A stretch of DNA of 58,138 nt from Mycolicibacterium sphagni. GTDB taxonomy: Bacteria; Actinomycetota; Actinomycetes; Mycobacteriales; Mycobacteriaceae. The translations under genes were made by a program, and so were the position numbers. Below are positions 49,976 through 57,926 of the stretch, one piece after another (the first letter of the stretch is position 1; every line of letters begins with the position of its first letter). Location of the stretch: positions 1 through 58,138 of the forward strand of contig NZ_NOZR01000035.1 of the NCBI RefSeq assembly GCF_002250655.1, read 5' to 3'. The notes under the pieces are model-generated. The model made no database searches and had not been told where the DNA came from. It saw only the letters and a program-made list of their open reading frames with translations.

Positions 49976-52957
49976 GTGGATCTGAACTTGTCGGCGTTCA
50001 CCAGGCCTGTGGAACGTCTGATGGCGACGGCGCAGAACGGTTTCGAGGTGCTGCGCTGGGGTGGGTTGGAGACGGGCGCGGTGCCCTCGCCCTATCAGAT
50101 CGTCGAGAACAAACCGATGTACAAACTCCGGCGCTACTTCCCGCCGGACAACAGGCCGGGGCAGCGGCCCGCCGGCCCGCCGGTGCTGATGGTGCACCCG
50201 ATGATGATGTCGGCGAACATGTGGGACGTCACCCGCGAGGACGGCGCCGTCGGCATCCTGCATGAGGGCGGGATCGACCCGTGGGTCATCGACTTCGGCT
50301 CGCCCGACGAGGTCGAGGGCGGCATGGAGCGCACCCTGACCGACCACATCGTCGGGCTCAGCGAGGCCATCGACACCGTCAAGGAAGAGACCGGCCAGAG
50401 CGTGCACCTGGCCGGCTACTCGCAGGGCGGCATGTTCTGCTACCAGACCGCGGCCTACCGGCGCACCAAGGACATCGCCAGCATCGTCGCGTTCGGTTCG
50501 CCGGTCGACACCCTGGCGGCCCTGCCGATGGGGATCCCACCCAACCTCGGCGCGGTTGCTGCCGACTTCATGGCCGACCACGTCTTCAACCGCATCGACA
50601 TCCCCGGCTGGCTGGCCCGCACCGGATTTCAGATGCTGGACCCGCTCAAGACCGCCAAGGCGCGGCTGGACTTCCTGTTCCAGCTGCACGACCGTGACGC
50701 ACTGCTGCCACGCGAGCAGCAGCGGCGCTTCCTGGACTCCGAGGGCTGGATCGCCTGGTCCGGCCCCGCGGTCTCCGAGCTGCTCAAGCAGTTCATCGCG
50801 CACAACCGGATGATGTCGGGCGGGTTCGCCATCAACGGCCAGCTGGTGACGCTGTCCGACATCACCTGCCCGGTGTTGGCGTTCGTCGGCGAGGTCGACG
50901 ACATCGGTCAGCCCGCGTCAGTCCGCGGTATCAAACGCGCCGCACCCGGTGCCGAGGTTTACGAGGTGATGATCCGGGCCGGACACTTCGGCCTGGTCGT
51001 GGGATCCAAGGCGGCGACGTCGACCTGGCCGACGGTGGCGGATTGGGTGCGCTGGCAGTCCGGGCAGGACTCCCGGCCGGCCAATATCGCCCCCATGCAG
51101 GACAACACCGCCGAGCCCGACGACACCGGGGTCGCGCTGTCCGCGCGGCTGGTGCACGGCGTGGCCGAGGTGTCGGGCCTGGCGCTGTCGGCGGCCCGCG
51201 GGGCGGCTGATGCGGTGGTCAACGCCAACAAGTCGATGCGCACCCTGGCGGTTGAGACCGCGCGCACGCTGCCGCGGCTGACCCGGCTCGGCCAGATCAA
51301 CGACCACACCCGGATCTCGCTGGGCCGCATCATCGACGAGCAGGCGGCGGGCGCCCCCAACGGCGAGTTCCTGCTGTTCGACGGCCGAGTGCACACCTAC
51401 GAAGCGGTCAACCGACGGATCAACAACGTGGTGCGCGGCCTGATCGGGGTCGGCGTCCGCCAAGGAGGACGGGTCGGCGTCCTGATGGACACCCGGCCCT
51501 CGGCGCTGGTGGCCATCGCCGCGCTATCCCGACTGGGTGCCGTCGCCGTATTGATGCCGCCCGACGCCGACCTCGACGAGGCCATCCGGCTGGGCGGCGT
51601 CACCGAGGTCATCACCGACCCGGGCAACCTCGAGGCCGCGCTCAAGCTGCCCGTCCAGGCATTGGTGCTCGGCGGCGGCGAGAGTCGCGACCTCAACCTG
51701 CCTGGCGACAGCAACGTCATCGACATGGAGAAGATCGACCCGGACGCCGTCGAGCTGCCGGGCTGGTACCGGCCCAACCCCGGCTTCGCCCGTGACCTGG
51801 CGTTCGTCGCGTTCAATTCGGTCGGCGGGGTGCTGGTGCCCAAGCAGATGACCAACTACCGGTGGGCTTTGTCGGCGTTCGGCACCGCGTCGGCCGCTGC
51901 CCTCGGTCGCGGCGACACCGTCTACTGCCTAACCCCGCTGCACCACCAGTCCGGGCTGCTGGTCAGCCTCGGTGGCGCGGTTGTCGGCGGCACCCGCATC
52001 GCCCTGTCGCGCGGGCTGCAACCCGAGCGCTTCCTGGCCGAAATCCGCCAGTACGGCGTCACCGTGGTGTCCTACACCTGGACGATGCTGCGCGACGTCG
52101 TGGATGGCACTGACGACCCGTCCCTCTCTCTGCGCGGCAACCATCCGGTCCGGTTGTTCATCGGCTCGGGTATGCCGCCCGGGCTGTGGCTGCGAACCGT
52201 TGATGCGTTCGCACCCGCCAACATCGTGGAGTTCTTCGCCACCACCGATGGTCAGGCCGTGCTGGCCAACGTGTCCGGCGCCAAAGTGGGCAGCAAGGGC
52301 CGTCCCCTACCCGGCGGCGGCCACGTCGAATTGGCCGCCTACGACCCGGTCGACGACCTGATCCTGGAGGACGACCGCGGGTTCGTCGTGGTTGCCGAAC
52401 CGCATGAGGTCGGTGTGCTGCTGGCCCGGCCATGGGGACCCATCGACCCGACCGCGTCCGTCAAGCGCGGCGTCTTCGCCCCGGGCGACACCTGGATCTC
52501 TACCGAATACGTGTTCCGCCGTGACGCCGACGGCGACTTCTGGCTGCTGGGGAATCGCCCGCTGCTGATCCGTACCGCCCGCGGAGTGGTGTTCCCGGAG
52601 TCGGTCACCGATGCGGTCACCTGGATCACCGCAGTCGACCTCGCCGCGACGTACGGGGTCGAGGTGCCAGGCGGCACCATCGCCGTCACCGCGATCACGC
52701 TGCGCCCCGGCATGACGGTCACGTCCGCCGATCTCACCGACGCGTTCGCGGCAATGCCGTTCGGGCCGCCTCCTGACGTGGTCCACGTGGTGCCGGAAAT
52801 CCCGCTCAGCGCCACCTATCGGCCGACGGCATCGGCGTTGCGCGCCGAAGGGGTGCCCAAGGCGACGCGTAACGCCTGGCATTTGGAGCCCGATACGGGG
52901 AAGTACAGGCGCTTCACGGCTGCGGCACGTGCTCATCTCAGTGGTACCCAAGACTGA
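49976..52957 (+). CDS. Bifunctional alpha/beta hydrolase-acyl-CoA synthetase (Rv1683-like)
   Basis: 993 residues. Residues 1-360 form an alpha/beta hydrolase related to PHA synthases, with the elbow GYSQGG (Ser in place of the PhaC Cys), Asp in VGEVDD and His in RAGHFG. From about 440 to the end is an AMP-forming acyl-CoA synthetase-like domain (NGEFLLFDGRVHTYEAVNRR, FIGSGMPPGLW, PGDTWISTEYVFRRDADGDFWLLGNRP). The P-loop is atypical (AFNSVGGVLVPKQMTN instead of the usual Ser/Thr/Gly-rich loop), so adenylation should not be assumed. The tuberculosis homologue is linked to lipid metabolism. GTG 49976 has AGGGGAG 7 bases before it. Confidence 0.92.
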   Translation: MDLNLSAFTRPVERLMATAQNGFEVLRWGGLETGAVPSPYQIVENKPMYKLRRYFPPDNRPGQRPAGPPVLMVHPMMMSANMWDVTREDGAVGILHEGGIDPWVIDFGSPDEVEGGMERTLTDHIVGLSEAIDTVKEETGQSVHLAGYSQGGMFCYQTAAYRRTKDIASIVAFGSPVDTLAALPMGIPPNLGAVAADFMADHVFNRIDIPGWLARTGFQMLDPLKTAKARLDFLFQLHDRDALLPREQQRRFLDSEGWIAWSGPAVSELLKQFIAHNRMMSGGFAINGQLVTLSDITCPVLAFVGEVDDIGQPASVRGIKRAAPGAEVYEVMIRAGHFGLVVGSKAATSTWPTVADWVRWQSGQDSRPANIAPMQDNTAEPDDTGVALSARLVHGVAEVSGLALSAARGAADAVVNANKSMRTLAVETARTLPRLTRLGQINDHTRISLGRIIDEQAAGAPNGEFLLFDGRVHTYEAVNRRINNVVRGLIGVGVRQGGRVGVLMDTRPSALVAIAALSRLGAVAVLMPPDADLDEAIRLGGVTEVITDPGNLEAALKLPVQALVLGGGESRDLNLPGDSNVIDMEKIDPDAVELPGWYRPNPGFARDLAFVAFNSVGGVLVPKQMTNYRWALSAFGTASAAALGRGDTVYCLTPLHHQSGLLVSLGGAVVGGTRIALSRGLQPERFLAEIRQYGVTVVSYTWTMLRDVVDGTDDPSLSLRGNHPVRLFIGSGMPPGLWLRTVDAFAPANIVEFFATTDGQAVLANVSGAKVGSKGRPLPGGGHVELAAYDPVDDLILEDDRGFVVVAEPHEVGVLLARPWGPIDPTASVKRGVFAPGDTWISTEYVFRRDADGDFWLLGNRPLLIRTARGVVFPESVTDAVTWITAVDLAATYGVEVPGGTIAVTAITLRPGMTVTSADLTDAFAAMPFGPPPDVVHVVPEIPLSATYRPTASALRAEGVPKATRNAWHLEPDTGKYRRFTAAARAHLSGTQD

Positions 52958-53028
52958 GCTTCTGCCCAGGTCGCGAAGCGCTGTTAGGCTCGCCGAGAGT
53001 CCCAGGTGCCAACGCGTCGGAGGAATGC

Positions 53029-53562
53029 ATGCCCACCCAGACCGTTTCACGTCACTGGCGTCGCGCCGTTCGCGGCACGGCGATCGGTGCCCTGGCCGCT
53101 GGGGTCCTGGTGGCAGTCGGTACCCAGCCGGCGCTGGCCGATCCGACGACTGCACCGGCCACCCCGGACTCCGGCTCCGGAGTTCCGCAGTTCCAGACCG
53201 CCGACCAGCTGCTGGCTTTCATCGACCAGAACTATGACCAGGGCGCCGGCGGTGGTCAGCTGTCGAATCTGATCAAGTCAGTGATGAAGCTGCGGGCCCA
53301 GGGCATCAAGCCGTCGCGCGCGAACATCGCCGAGATTCAGAATGCCCTGCAGTACCGGCCGAATCAGAAACCGCTGATCGACGCGCTCCAAGACACGCTC
53401 AGCTATCAGAACAGGATCTTCGCGCAGATGCAGATCCTGCAGCAGGCGCAGCAGCGGCAGCAGAACAACGCCGTGATGGGCGCCGGTCAGATGCCCAGCG
53501 ACGGCGCTCCGACCATCGGCGGTAACACCGCGCCGGTGATGCCCGCACCTGCGAGCCCGTAG
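53029..53562 (+). CDS. Secreted helical protein, unknown function
   Basis: 177 residues. A signal peptide (RRAVRGTAIGALAAGVLVAV, cleavage after PALA at about 36) is followed by a Pro/Thr-rich linker, a helical domain (about 55-125) and a Gln-rich coiled-coil stretch (RIFAQMQILQQAQQRQQ), then a Pro/Ala tail. No family recognised; similar small secreted proteins occur in other mycobacteria. GGAGGA at 53019-53024 precedes the ATG closely. It lies 71 bases after the acyl-CoA synthetase gene and 2 bases before the Trm112-like gene. Confidence 0.85.
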   Translation: MPTQTVSRHWRRAVRGTAIGALAAGVLVAVGTQPALADPTTAPATPDSGSGVPQFQTADQLLAFIDQNYDQGAGGGQLSNLIKSVMKLRAQGIKPSRANIAEIQNALQYRPNQKPLIDALQDTLSYQNRIFAQMQILQQAQQRQQNNAVMGAGQMPSDGAPTIGGNTAPVMPAPASP

Positions 53563-53564
53563 CC

Positions 53565-53762
53565 GTGCTCGACGAGAAACTGCTCAACATCCTGGTGTGT
53601 CCCGCTGATCGCGGGCCGCTGCTTTTCGTCGACGACCTTCTCTACAACCCCCGACTGCACAAGGCCTACCGCATCGAGGACGGCATCCCGGTGTTGCTGG
53701 TCGACGAGGCCACCGACGTCGGTCCTGAGGAGCATGAGCGCCTGATGGCGCGCGCGGACTAG
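53565..53762 (+). CDS. Trm112-family small protein (Rv1684-like)
   Basis: 65 residues with the Trm112/YcaR fold markers: LLNILVCPADRGPL at the start and YRIEDGIPVLLVDEA in the second half. Trm112 proteins normally bind zinc with four cysteines and activate methyltransferases; only one cysteine (in VCPADRG) is present, so zinc binding is unlikely. The GTG at 53565 follows the previous stop by 2 bases. Its stop shares CTAG with the convergent TetR gene. Confidence 0.88.
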   Translation: MLDEKLLNILVCPADRGPLLFVDDLLYNPRLHKAYRIEDGIPVLLVDEATDVGPEEHERLMARAD

Positions 53763-54370
53763 ACCGCGGGCAGCTCCCCGGTGAGGTAGCGCTGCAGGTT
53801 CGGTGCGATCGTCTCGGCGATGCGGTCCGGTGACAGTGACGCGAAGGGCTCGATGCCGATGATGTACCGCGCTATCACCACACCCACCAGTTGCGACGCG
53901 ACGAACTGGACGCGTAGTCGCCCACTGCCCGGCGGGTTGTCCACGCGGGGGGCGACTTCGGCGGTGATGATCTCCTCCAAGAACGACCGGATCAGGCTGA
54001 CATCGGACCCGCTCAGCAGCGACCGGATCGTGGCGATGAGGCCAGCGCCCATCTCCGAATCCCACAGCGGCAGCAGGATCGCCGGCAGGACGTGGCCGAG
54101 TCCTTCGACCGGGGTGTCGCGCAACGGAATCAGGATGCTCATCGGGTCGATCGGGAGTTTGATCGCTGCGGCGAACAGTTGCTGCTTGGTGCCGAAGTAA
54201 TGGTGCACCAGAGCCGAGTCGACGCCGGAGGCGGCGGCGATCGCGCGGATTGACGTCTTGTCGATACCGTTGCGGGCGAACAACTCTCGGGCATTGGCCA
54301 AGATCCGGTTCCGGGTGTCGGAGGTGCCGCGAGGGCGGCCTGGCCGTTTGGCCTGTGGCGTCGCGGTCAC
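53759..54370 (-). CDS. TetR-family regulator (Rv1685c-like)
   Basis: 203 residues. The N-terminal helix-turn-helix reads RNRILANARELFARNGIDKTSIRAIAAASGVDSALVHHYFGTKQQLF, typical of TetR; the rest is the ligand-binding and dimer domain. GTG 54370 overlaps the permease stop (GTGA). It is the last gene of the ATPase-permease-regulator operon and probably represses that operon's promoter near 55890. The inducer is presumably the exported molecule and is unknown. Confidence 0.93.
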   Translation of the reverse strand: MTATPQAKRPGRPRGTSDTRNRILANARELFARNGIDKTSIRAIAAASGVDSALVHHYFGTKQQLFAAAIKLPIDPMSILIPLRDTPVEGLGHVLPAILLPLWDSEMGAGLIATIRSLLSGSDVSLIRSFLEEIITAEVAPRVDNPPGSGRLRVQFVASQLVGVVIARYIIGIEPFASLSPDRIAETIAPNLQRYLTGELPAV

Positions 54371-55122
54371 GGAGTGCGCCGCCGCAGGGTGGCTGCGGCC
54401 AGCGCCATTGCCGCGACCGCGAAGGCCAGGACCACGACGATGTCCCGGATGGCGGTCTCGTTCAGGCCTGTGTGGGCGTTGACCTCCCGCAGGGCTTCCA
54501 GCGCATAGCTGGCCGGCATCGCGTTGCTGATCCACTGAAGCCAGGTCGGCATCTGATTACGCGGCACGATGATCCCGGCCAGCAGCAACTGCGGGACGAT
54601 GAACACCGGCATGAACTGCACGGCCTGAAACTCGGTGCGGGCGAACGCACTTGCCAGCAGGCCGAGGCCCACGCCCAGCACGGCGTTGATGACGGCGATG
54701 ACGAACACCCAGAACGGGCTGCCTTTGGTGTCGAAGCCCAGCACCCAGAACGCGACGACGCAGGCCAGGATCGCCTGCGCGGCGGCGGCGACGGAGAACG
54801 CCGTGCCATAGGCGGCCAGCAGGTCCAGCCGGCGCAACGGTGTGGTGAGGATTCGCTCCAGCGTGCCCGAGGACCGTTCGCGCTGCATGGTGATCGACGT
54901 GATGAGGAACATCACGAACAACGGGAACAGCCCGAGCAGGATCAGGCACGCGGTCTGAAACGGTGACCCCGCGCCGGGGGACGACCGAACGTTGTCGAAC
55001 ATGAAGTACATCAGCGTGATCACCGCGCTGGGGACCACGAGAATCATCGCGACACTTCGGCGATCGGCACGCAGCTGGCGAAGAATGCGGGCCGTGGTCG
55101 CCAGGTAGGCGCGCGGACTCAG
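54367..55122 (-). CDS. ABC-2 type transporter permease (Rv1686c-like)
   Basis: About 251 residues with six membrane segments and the ABC-2 exporter signature region LLAGIIVPRNQMPTWLQWISNAMPASYALEALREV near the end. It should pair with the ATPase encoded upstream to export an unknown compound. The CTG at 55122 overlaps the ATPase stop (CTGA) and gives the start SPRAYLATTARILRQLRADRRS; the nearest ATG in frame is at 55182, 63 bases inside the ATPase gene. I prefer the CTG because the same overlap occurs elsewhere in this window, but the start is uncertain. Confidence 0.85.
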   Translation of the reverse strand: MSPRAYLATTARILRQLRADRRSVAMILVVPSAVITLMYFMFDNVRSSPGAGSPFQTACLILLGLFPLFVMFLITSITMQRERSSGTLERILTTPLRRLDLLAAYGTAFSVAAAAQAILACVVAFWVLGFDTKGSPFWVFVIAVINAVLGVGLGLLASAFARTEFQAVQFMPVFIVPQLLLAGIIVPRNQMPTWLQWISNAMPASYALEALREVNAHTGLNETAIRDIVVVLAFAVAAMALAAATLRRRTP

Positions 55123-55880
55123 CTTGCTGGTGCGGTGCTGCGCCTGATGATGGACAGGAATGCTTCCTCCAGTGATGTGCATCCGGTGTCGTCTCGCAGT
55201 GAAGCCGGGGTGGTGTGGGCCAGCAGCCGGCCCTCGCGCATGAGCAGCAGGTCGTTGCAATGGTCGGCTTCGTCCATCACATGACTGGACACCAGTAAGG
55301 TGGTGCCCCGGCGGGCGAGCTTGTCGAACTGGGCCCAGAGGTCCACTCGCAACACCGGGTCCAGGCCGACGGTCGGTTCGTCGAGTACCAGTAGGTCGGG
55401 CCGGCTGACCAGGGCGCAGGCCAGCGACACCCGGGTGCGTTGGCCGCCGGACAGATTGCCGCAATACGCTCCGGCGTGATCGAGCAGGCCGACGTCGGCG
55501 ACCGCCCGGTCGGCCGCTTGCGGGGCGGCGCCGTAGAGAGCCGCGAAATAGCGGACGTTGTCCATCACCCGAAGGTCGTTGTAGATCGTGGGGGCTTGGG
55601 TGACGTAGCCGACGCGGTGGCGCAGCGCGGGGGAGCCGGCCGGATGCCCGAGAACGGTCACGGTTCCGGACCCCACGATCTGAGTGCCGACGATGCTGCG
55701 CATCAATGTGGTCTTGCCGCAGCCTGAGGGGCCGAGCAGTCCGGTGATCGTGCCGCGCGGGATCGTGACGGAGAAGTCGTGCAGCGCGACGCGTTTACCC
55801 CGCACCACTTTCAGGTTCTTGGCCTGGACGGCAGCCTCGACGCCGTCTCGCAGTAATTCATCACTCGATGAACTCATCAC
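55119..55880 (-). CDS. ABC transporter ATP-binding protein (Rv1687c-like)
   Basis: 253 residues: Walker A GPSGCGKTT, Q-loop YVTQAPTIY, signature LSGGQRTRVSLACAL, Walker B LLVLDEPTVGLD, H-loop SSHVMDEA. It is the drug/polyketide-export type (DrrA/CcmA). Start GTG 55880 or the ATG at 55877; the promoter spacing suggests a leaderless message. First gene of the operon with the permease and the TetR regulator; it is back to back with mpg. Confidence 0.93.
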   Translation of the reverse strand: MMSSSSDELLRDGVEAAVQAKNLKVVRGKRVALHDFSVTIPRGTITGLLGPSGCGKTTLMRSIVGTQIVGSGTVTVLGHPAGSPALRHRVGYVTQAPTIYNDLRVMDNVRYFAALYGAAPQAADRAVADVGLLDHAGAYCGNLSGGQRTRVSLACALVSRPDLLVLDEPTVGLDPVLRVDLWAQFDKLARRGTTLLVSSHVMDEADHCNDLLLMREGRLLAHTTPASLRDDTGCTSLEEAFLSIIRRSTAPAS

Positions 55881-55889
55881 ATGATGAAT
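55856..55889. promoter_or_regulatory. Inverted repeats at the start of the ABC operon, possible TetR operator
   Basis: ATTCATCA at 55856-55863 is mirrored by TGATGAAT at 55882-55889, and inside lies TCATCA/TGATGA (55874-55879 and 55882-55887). The sites cover the ATPase start codons and the edge of its -10, a good place for autorepression by the operon's TetR protein. Part of the symmetry is coding, so it may be chance. Confidence 0.4.
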
Positions 55890-55917
55890 AATCCACGCGC
55901 GGCACCCACGCGGTCAA
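55888..55917 (-). promoter_or_regulatory. Promoter of the ABC-TetR operon
   Basis: On the minus strand TTGACC (55917-55912), an 18-base spacer and GATTAT (55893-55888) are followed by 7 bases and the GTG at 55880, consistent with a leaderless transcript. Confidence 0.55.
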
Positions 55918-55940
55918 TGCCTGGGGCAGAATTTCTTACG

Positions 55941-56552
55941 ATGGACGTCGACCTGCTGGACACCGACCCCGTATCGGCGGCGCGCCTGATGCTCGGCGGG
56001 GTGATCTGCTGTCGAGGCGTCAGCGCACTGATCGTCGAGGTCGAGGCGTACGGCGGGCCGCCGAACGGGCCGTGGCCGGATCGCGCGGCGCACTCGTTCC
56101 GGGGCCCGGGCATGCGCAACAAAGTGATGTTCGGGCCGCCCGGCCGGCTCTACACCTACCTCAGCCACGGCATCCATGTGTGCGCCAACGTGGTGTGCGG
56201 GCCGGATGGCACAGCCGCGGCGGTCCTCATCCGGGCAGCCGCGATCGAGTCGGGGCTGGATCTCGCGCATGAGCGGCGCGGCCCGCTGGTGCATCCCAAG
56301 ACGCTGGCGCGCGGGCCCGGCAACCTCTGTTCAGCGATGGGCATCGTGATGGACGACAACGGAGTCGACGTGTTCGACCCGGACTCGCCGGTCACCATGC
56401 AGCTCGGCGGAGGAGTGCCGGAAAGCAGCGGGCCACGGGTCGGGGTGTCCCAGGCGGCCGATCGGCCGTGGCGGTTGTGGCTCACCGGACGTCCGGAAGT
56501 TTCGGCCTACCGTCGCAGCCCGCGCGCGCCACTCCCGGGCGCGAGCGACTGA
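55941..56552 (+). CDS. mpg: 3-methyladenine DNA glycosylase (AAG/MPG type)
   Basis: 203 residues, the same length as I recall for Rv1688. It removes alkylated purines in base excision repair. Conserved features: catalytic-region VEVEAYGGPPNG with its Glu, the DNA-intercalating and base-pocket segment FGPPGRLYTYLSHGIHVCANVV, LARGPGNLC, and PRVGVSQAADRPWRLW near the end. The ATG at 55941 is preferred; the frame opens at 55881, directly against the divergent ATPase start, but the added 20 residues look random. Confidence 0.94.
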   Translation: MDVDLLDTDPVSAARLMLGGVICCRGVSALIVEVEAYGGPPNGPWPDRAAHSFRGPGMRNKVMFGPPGRLYTYLSHGIHVCANVVCGPDGTAAAVLIRAAAIESGLDLAHERRGPLVHPKTLARGPGNLCSAMGIVMDDNGVDVFDPDSPVTMQLGGGVPESSGPRVGVSQAADRPWRLWLTGRPEVSAYRRSPRAPLPGASD

Positions 56553-56579
56553 CCGCACCCCATGCGGGAAGATCATCGG

Positions 56580-57851
56580 ATGGGCACGACGATTCTCGAT
56601 GAGCTGGGCTGGCGCGAACTGATCGCCCAGTCGACCGATATCGACGCGCTCGCCGCGGCGGCCGCGCAGCCGCCGATGACGGTCTACTGCGGATTCGACC
56701 CGACCGCGCCGAGCCTGCACGCGGGAAATCTGGTGCCGTTGCTCACACTTCGGCGATTCCAGCGGGCCGGGCATCGCCCGATCGTGTTGGCCGGCGGTGC
56801 GACTGGCATGATCGGTGACCCCCGCGACACCGGCGAGCGGACGATGAACACCACCGACACCGTCGCCCAGTGGGCCGAGCGGATCCGCGGTCAGCTGGAG
56901 CGGTTCGTCGACTTCGACGATTCCGCGAGCGGCGCAGTCGTGGAGAACAACCTGAGTTGGACCTCGCAGTTGAGCGCAATCGACTTCTTGCGCGACGTCG
57001 GCAAGCACTTCTCGGTCAACGTGATGCTCGACCGCGACACGATCCGGCGCCGGCTGGACGGGGACGGTATCTCCTACACCGAGTTCAGTTACATGCTGCT
57101 GCAGGCCAACGACTACGTGGAGCTGCACAAGCGGTATGGCTGTGCACTGCAGATCGGCGGCTCGGATCAGTGGGGCAACATCATCGCCGGGGTGCGGCTG
57201 GTCCGTCAGACGGTAGGGGCTTCGGTCCACGCGTTGACGGTGCCGCTGGTCACCGCGGCCGACGGGACGAAATTCGGTAAGTCCACTGGCGGGGGAAGCC
57301 TATGGCTGGACCCGGAGATGACCAGTCCCTATGCCTGGTACCAGTACTTCGTCAACACGGCCGACGCCGACGTCATCAAGTACTTGCGCTGGTTCACGTT
57401 CTTGTCGGCCGGCGAACTCGCCGAGCTGGAGGAAGCGACGACATTGCGACCGCATGAGCGGGCGGCACAGCGCCGGTTGGCCCAGGAACTGACCACATTG
57501 GTGCACGGACAGAACGCGACGGAGGCAGTCGAGCACGCCTCGCAGGCGTTGTTCGGCCGCGGTGAACTGTCGCGGCTCGACGAGCCCACCTTGGCCGCAG
57601 CGTTGCGCGAGACATCGGTGGCCGAGCTGGGACCAGGTTCGCCGGACGGCATTGTCGACCTGTTGGTGGCCACCGGCCTGTCGGCGAGCAAGGGCGCCGC
57701 CAAACGGACGATCGCCGAGGGCGGGGTATCGGTCAACAACGAGAAGATCGACAGCGAGGACTGGGTGGCACAGCCGTCCCACTTCTTGCACGGCCGCTGG
57801 TTGGTGCTGCGGCGCGGGAAACGGAATATCGCTGGGGTACAGCGAGTTTGA
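56580..57851 (+). CDS. tyrS: Tyrosyl-tRNA synthetase
   Basis: 423 residues from ATG 56580, with GGGAAG about 8 bases upstream (an ATG at 56562 is less likely). Class I synthetase: HIGH-type motif HAGN in PTAPSLHAGNLVPLL, tyrosine-binding YTEFSYMLLQANDYVELH, GGSDQWGNI, KMSKS-type KFGKS, and a C-terminal S4 RNA-binding domain (LVATGLSASKGAAKRTIAEG). It charges tRNA-Tyr. The rrn promoter region begins about 40 bases after its stop. Confidence 0.97.
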   Translation: MGTTILDELGWRELIAQSTDIDALAAAAAQPPMTVYCGFDPTAPSLHAGNLVPLLTLRRFQRAGHRPIVLAGGATGMIGDPRDTGERTMNTTDTVAQWAERIRGQLERFVDFDDSASGAVVENNLSWTSQLSAIDFLRDVGKHFSVNVMLDRDTIRRRLDGDGISYTEFSYMLLQANDYVELHKRYGCALQIGGSDQWGNIIAGVRLVRQTVGASVHALTVPLVTAADGTKFGKSTGGGSLWLDPEMTSPYAWYQYFVNTADADVIKYLRWFTFLSAGELAELEEATTLRPHERAAQRRLAQELTTLVHGQNATEAVEHASQALFGRGELSRLDEPTLAAALRETSVAELGPGSPDGIVDLLVATGLSASKGAAKRTIAEGGVSVNNEKIDSEDWVAQPSHFLHGRWLVLRRGKRNIAGVQRV

Positions 57852-57891
57852 GCGTGCGGGCGCCGTAGGAAACCGGGATCTAGCAGGCGAT

Positions 57892-57920
57892 TTGACTCCC
57901 TGTTAGCACTCACGTAACTT
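57892..57920 (+). promoter_or_regulatory. rRNA operon promoter (P1-type)
   Basis: TTGACT at 57892-57897, a 17-base spacer and TAACTT at 57915-57920 form a near-consensus sigma-A promoter. TTGACT with 17-base spacing is typical of mycobacterial rrn promoters, and the place downstream of tyrS is that of rrnB in fast growers. Confidence 0.8.
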
Positions 57921-57926
57921 AATCCA

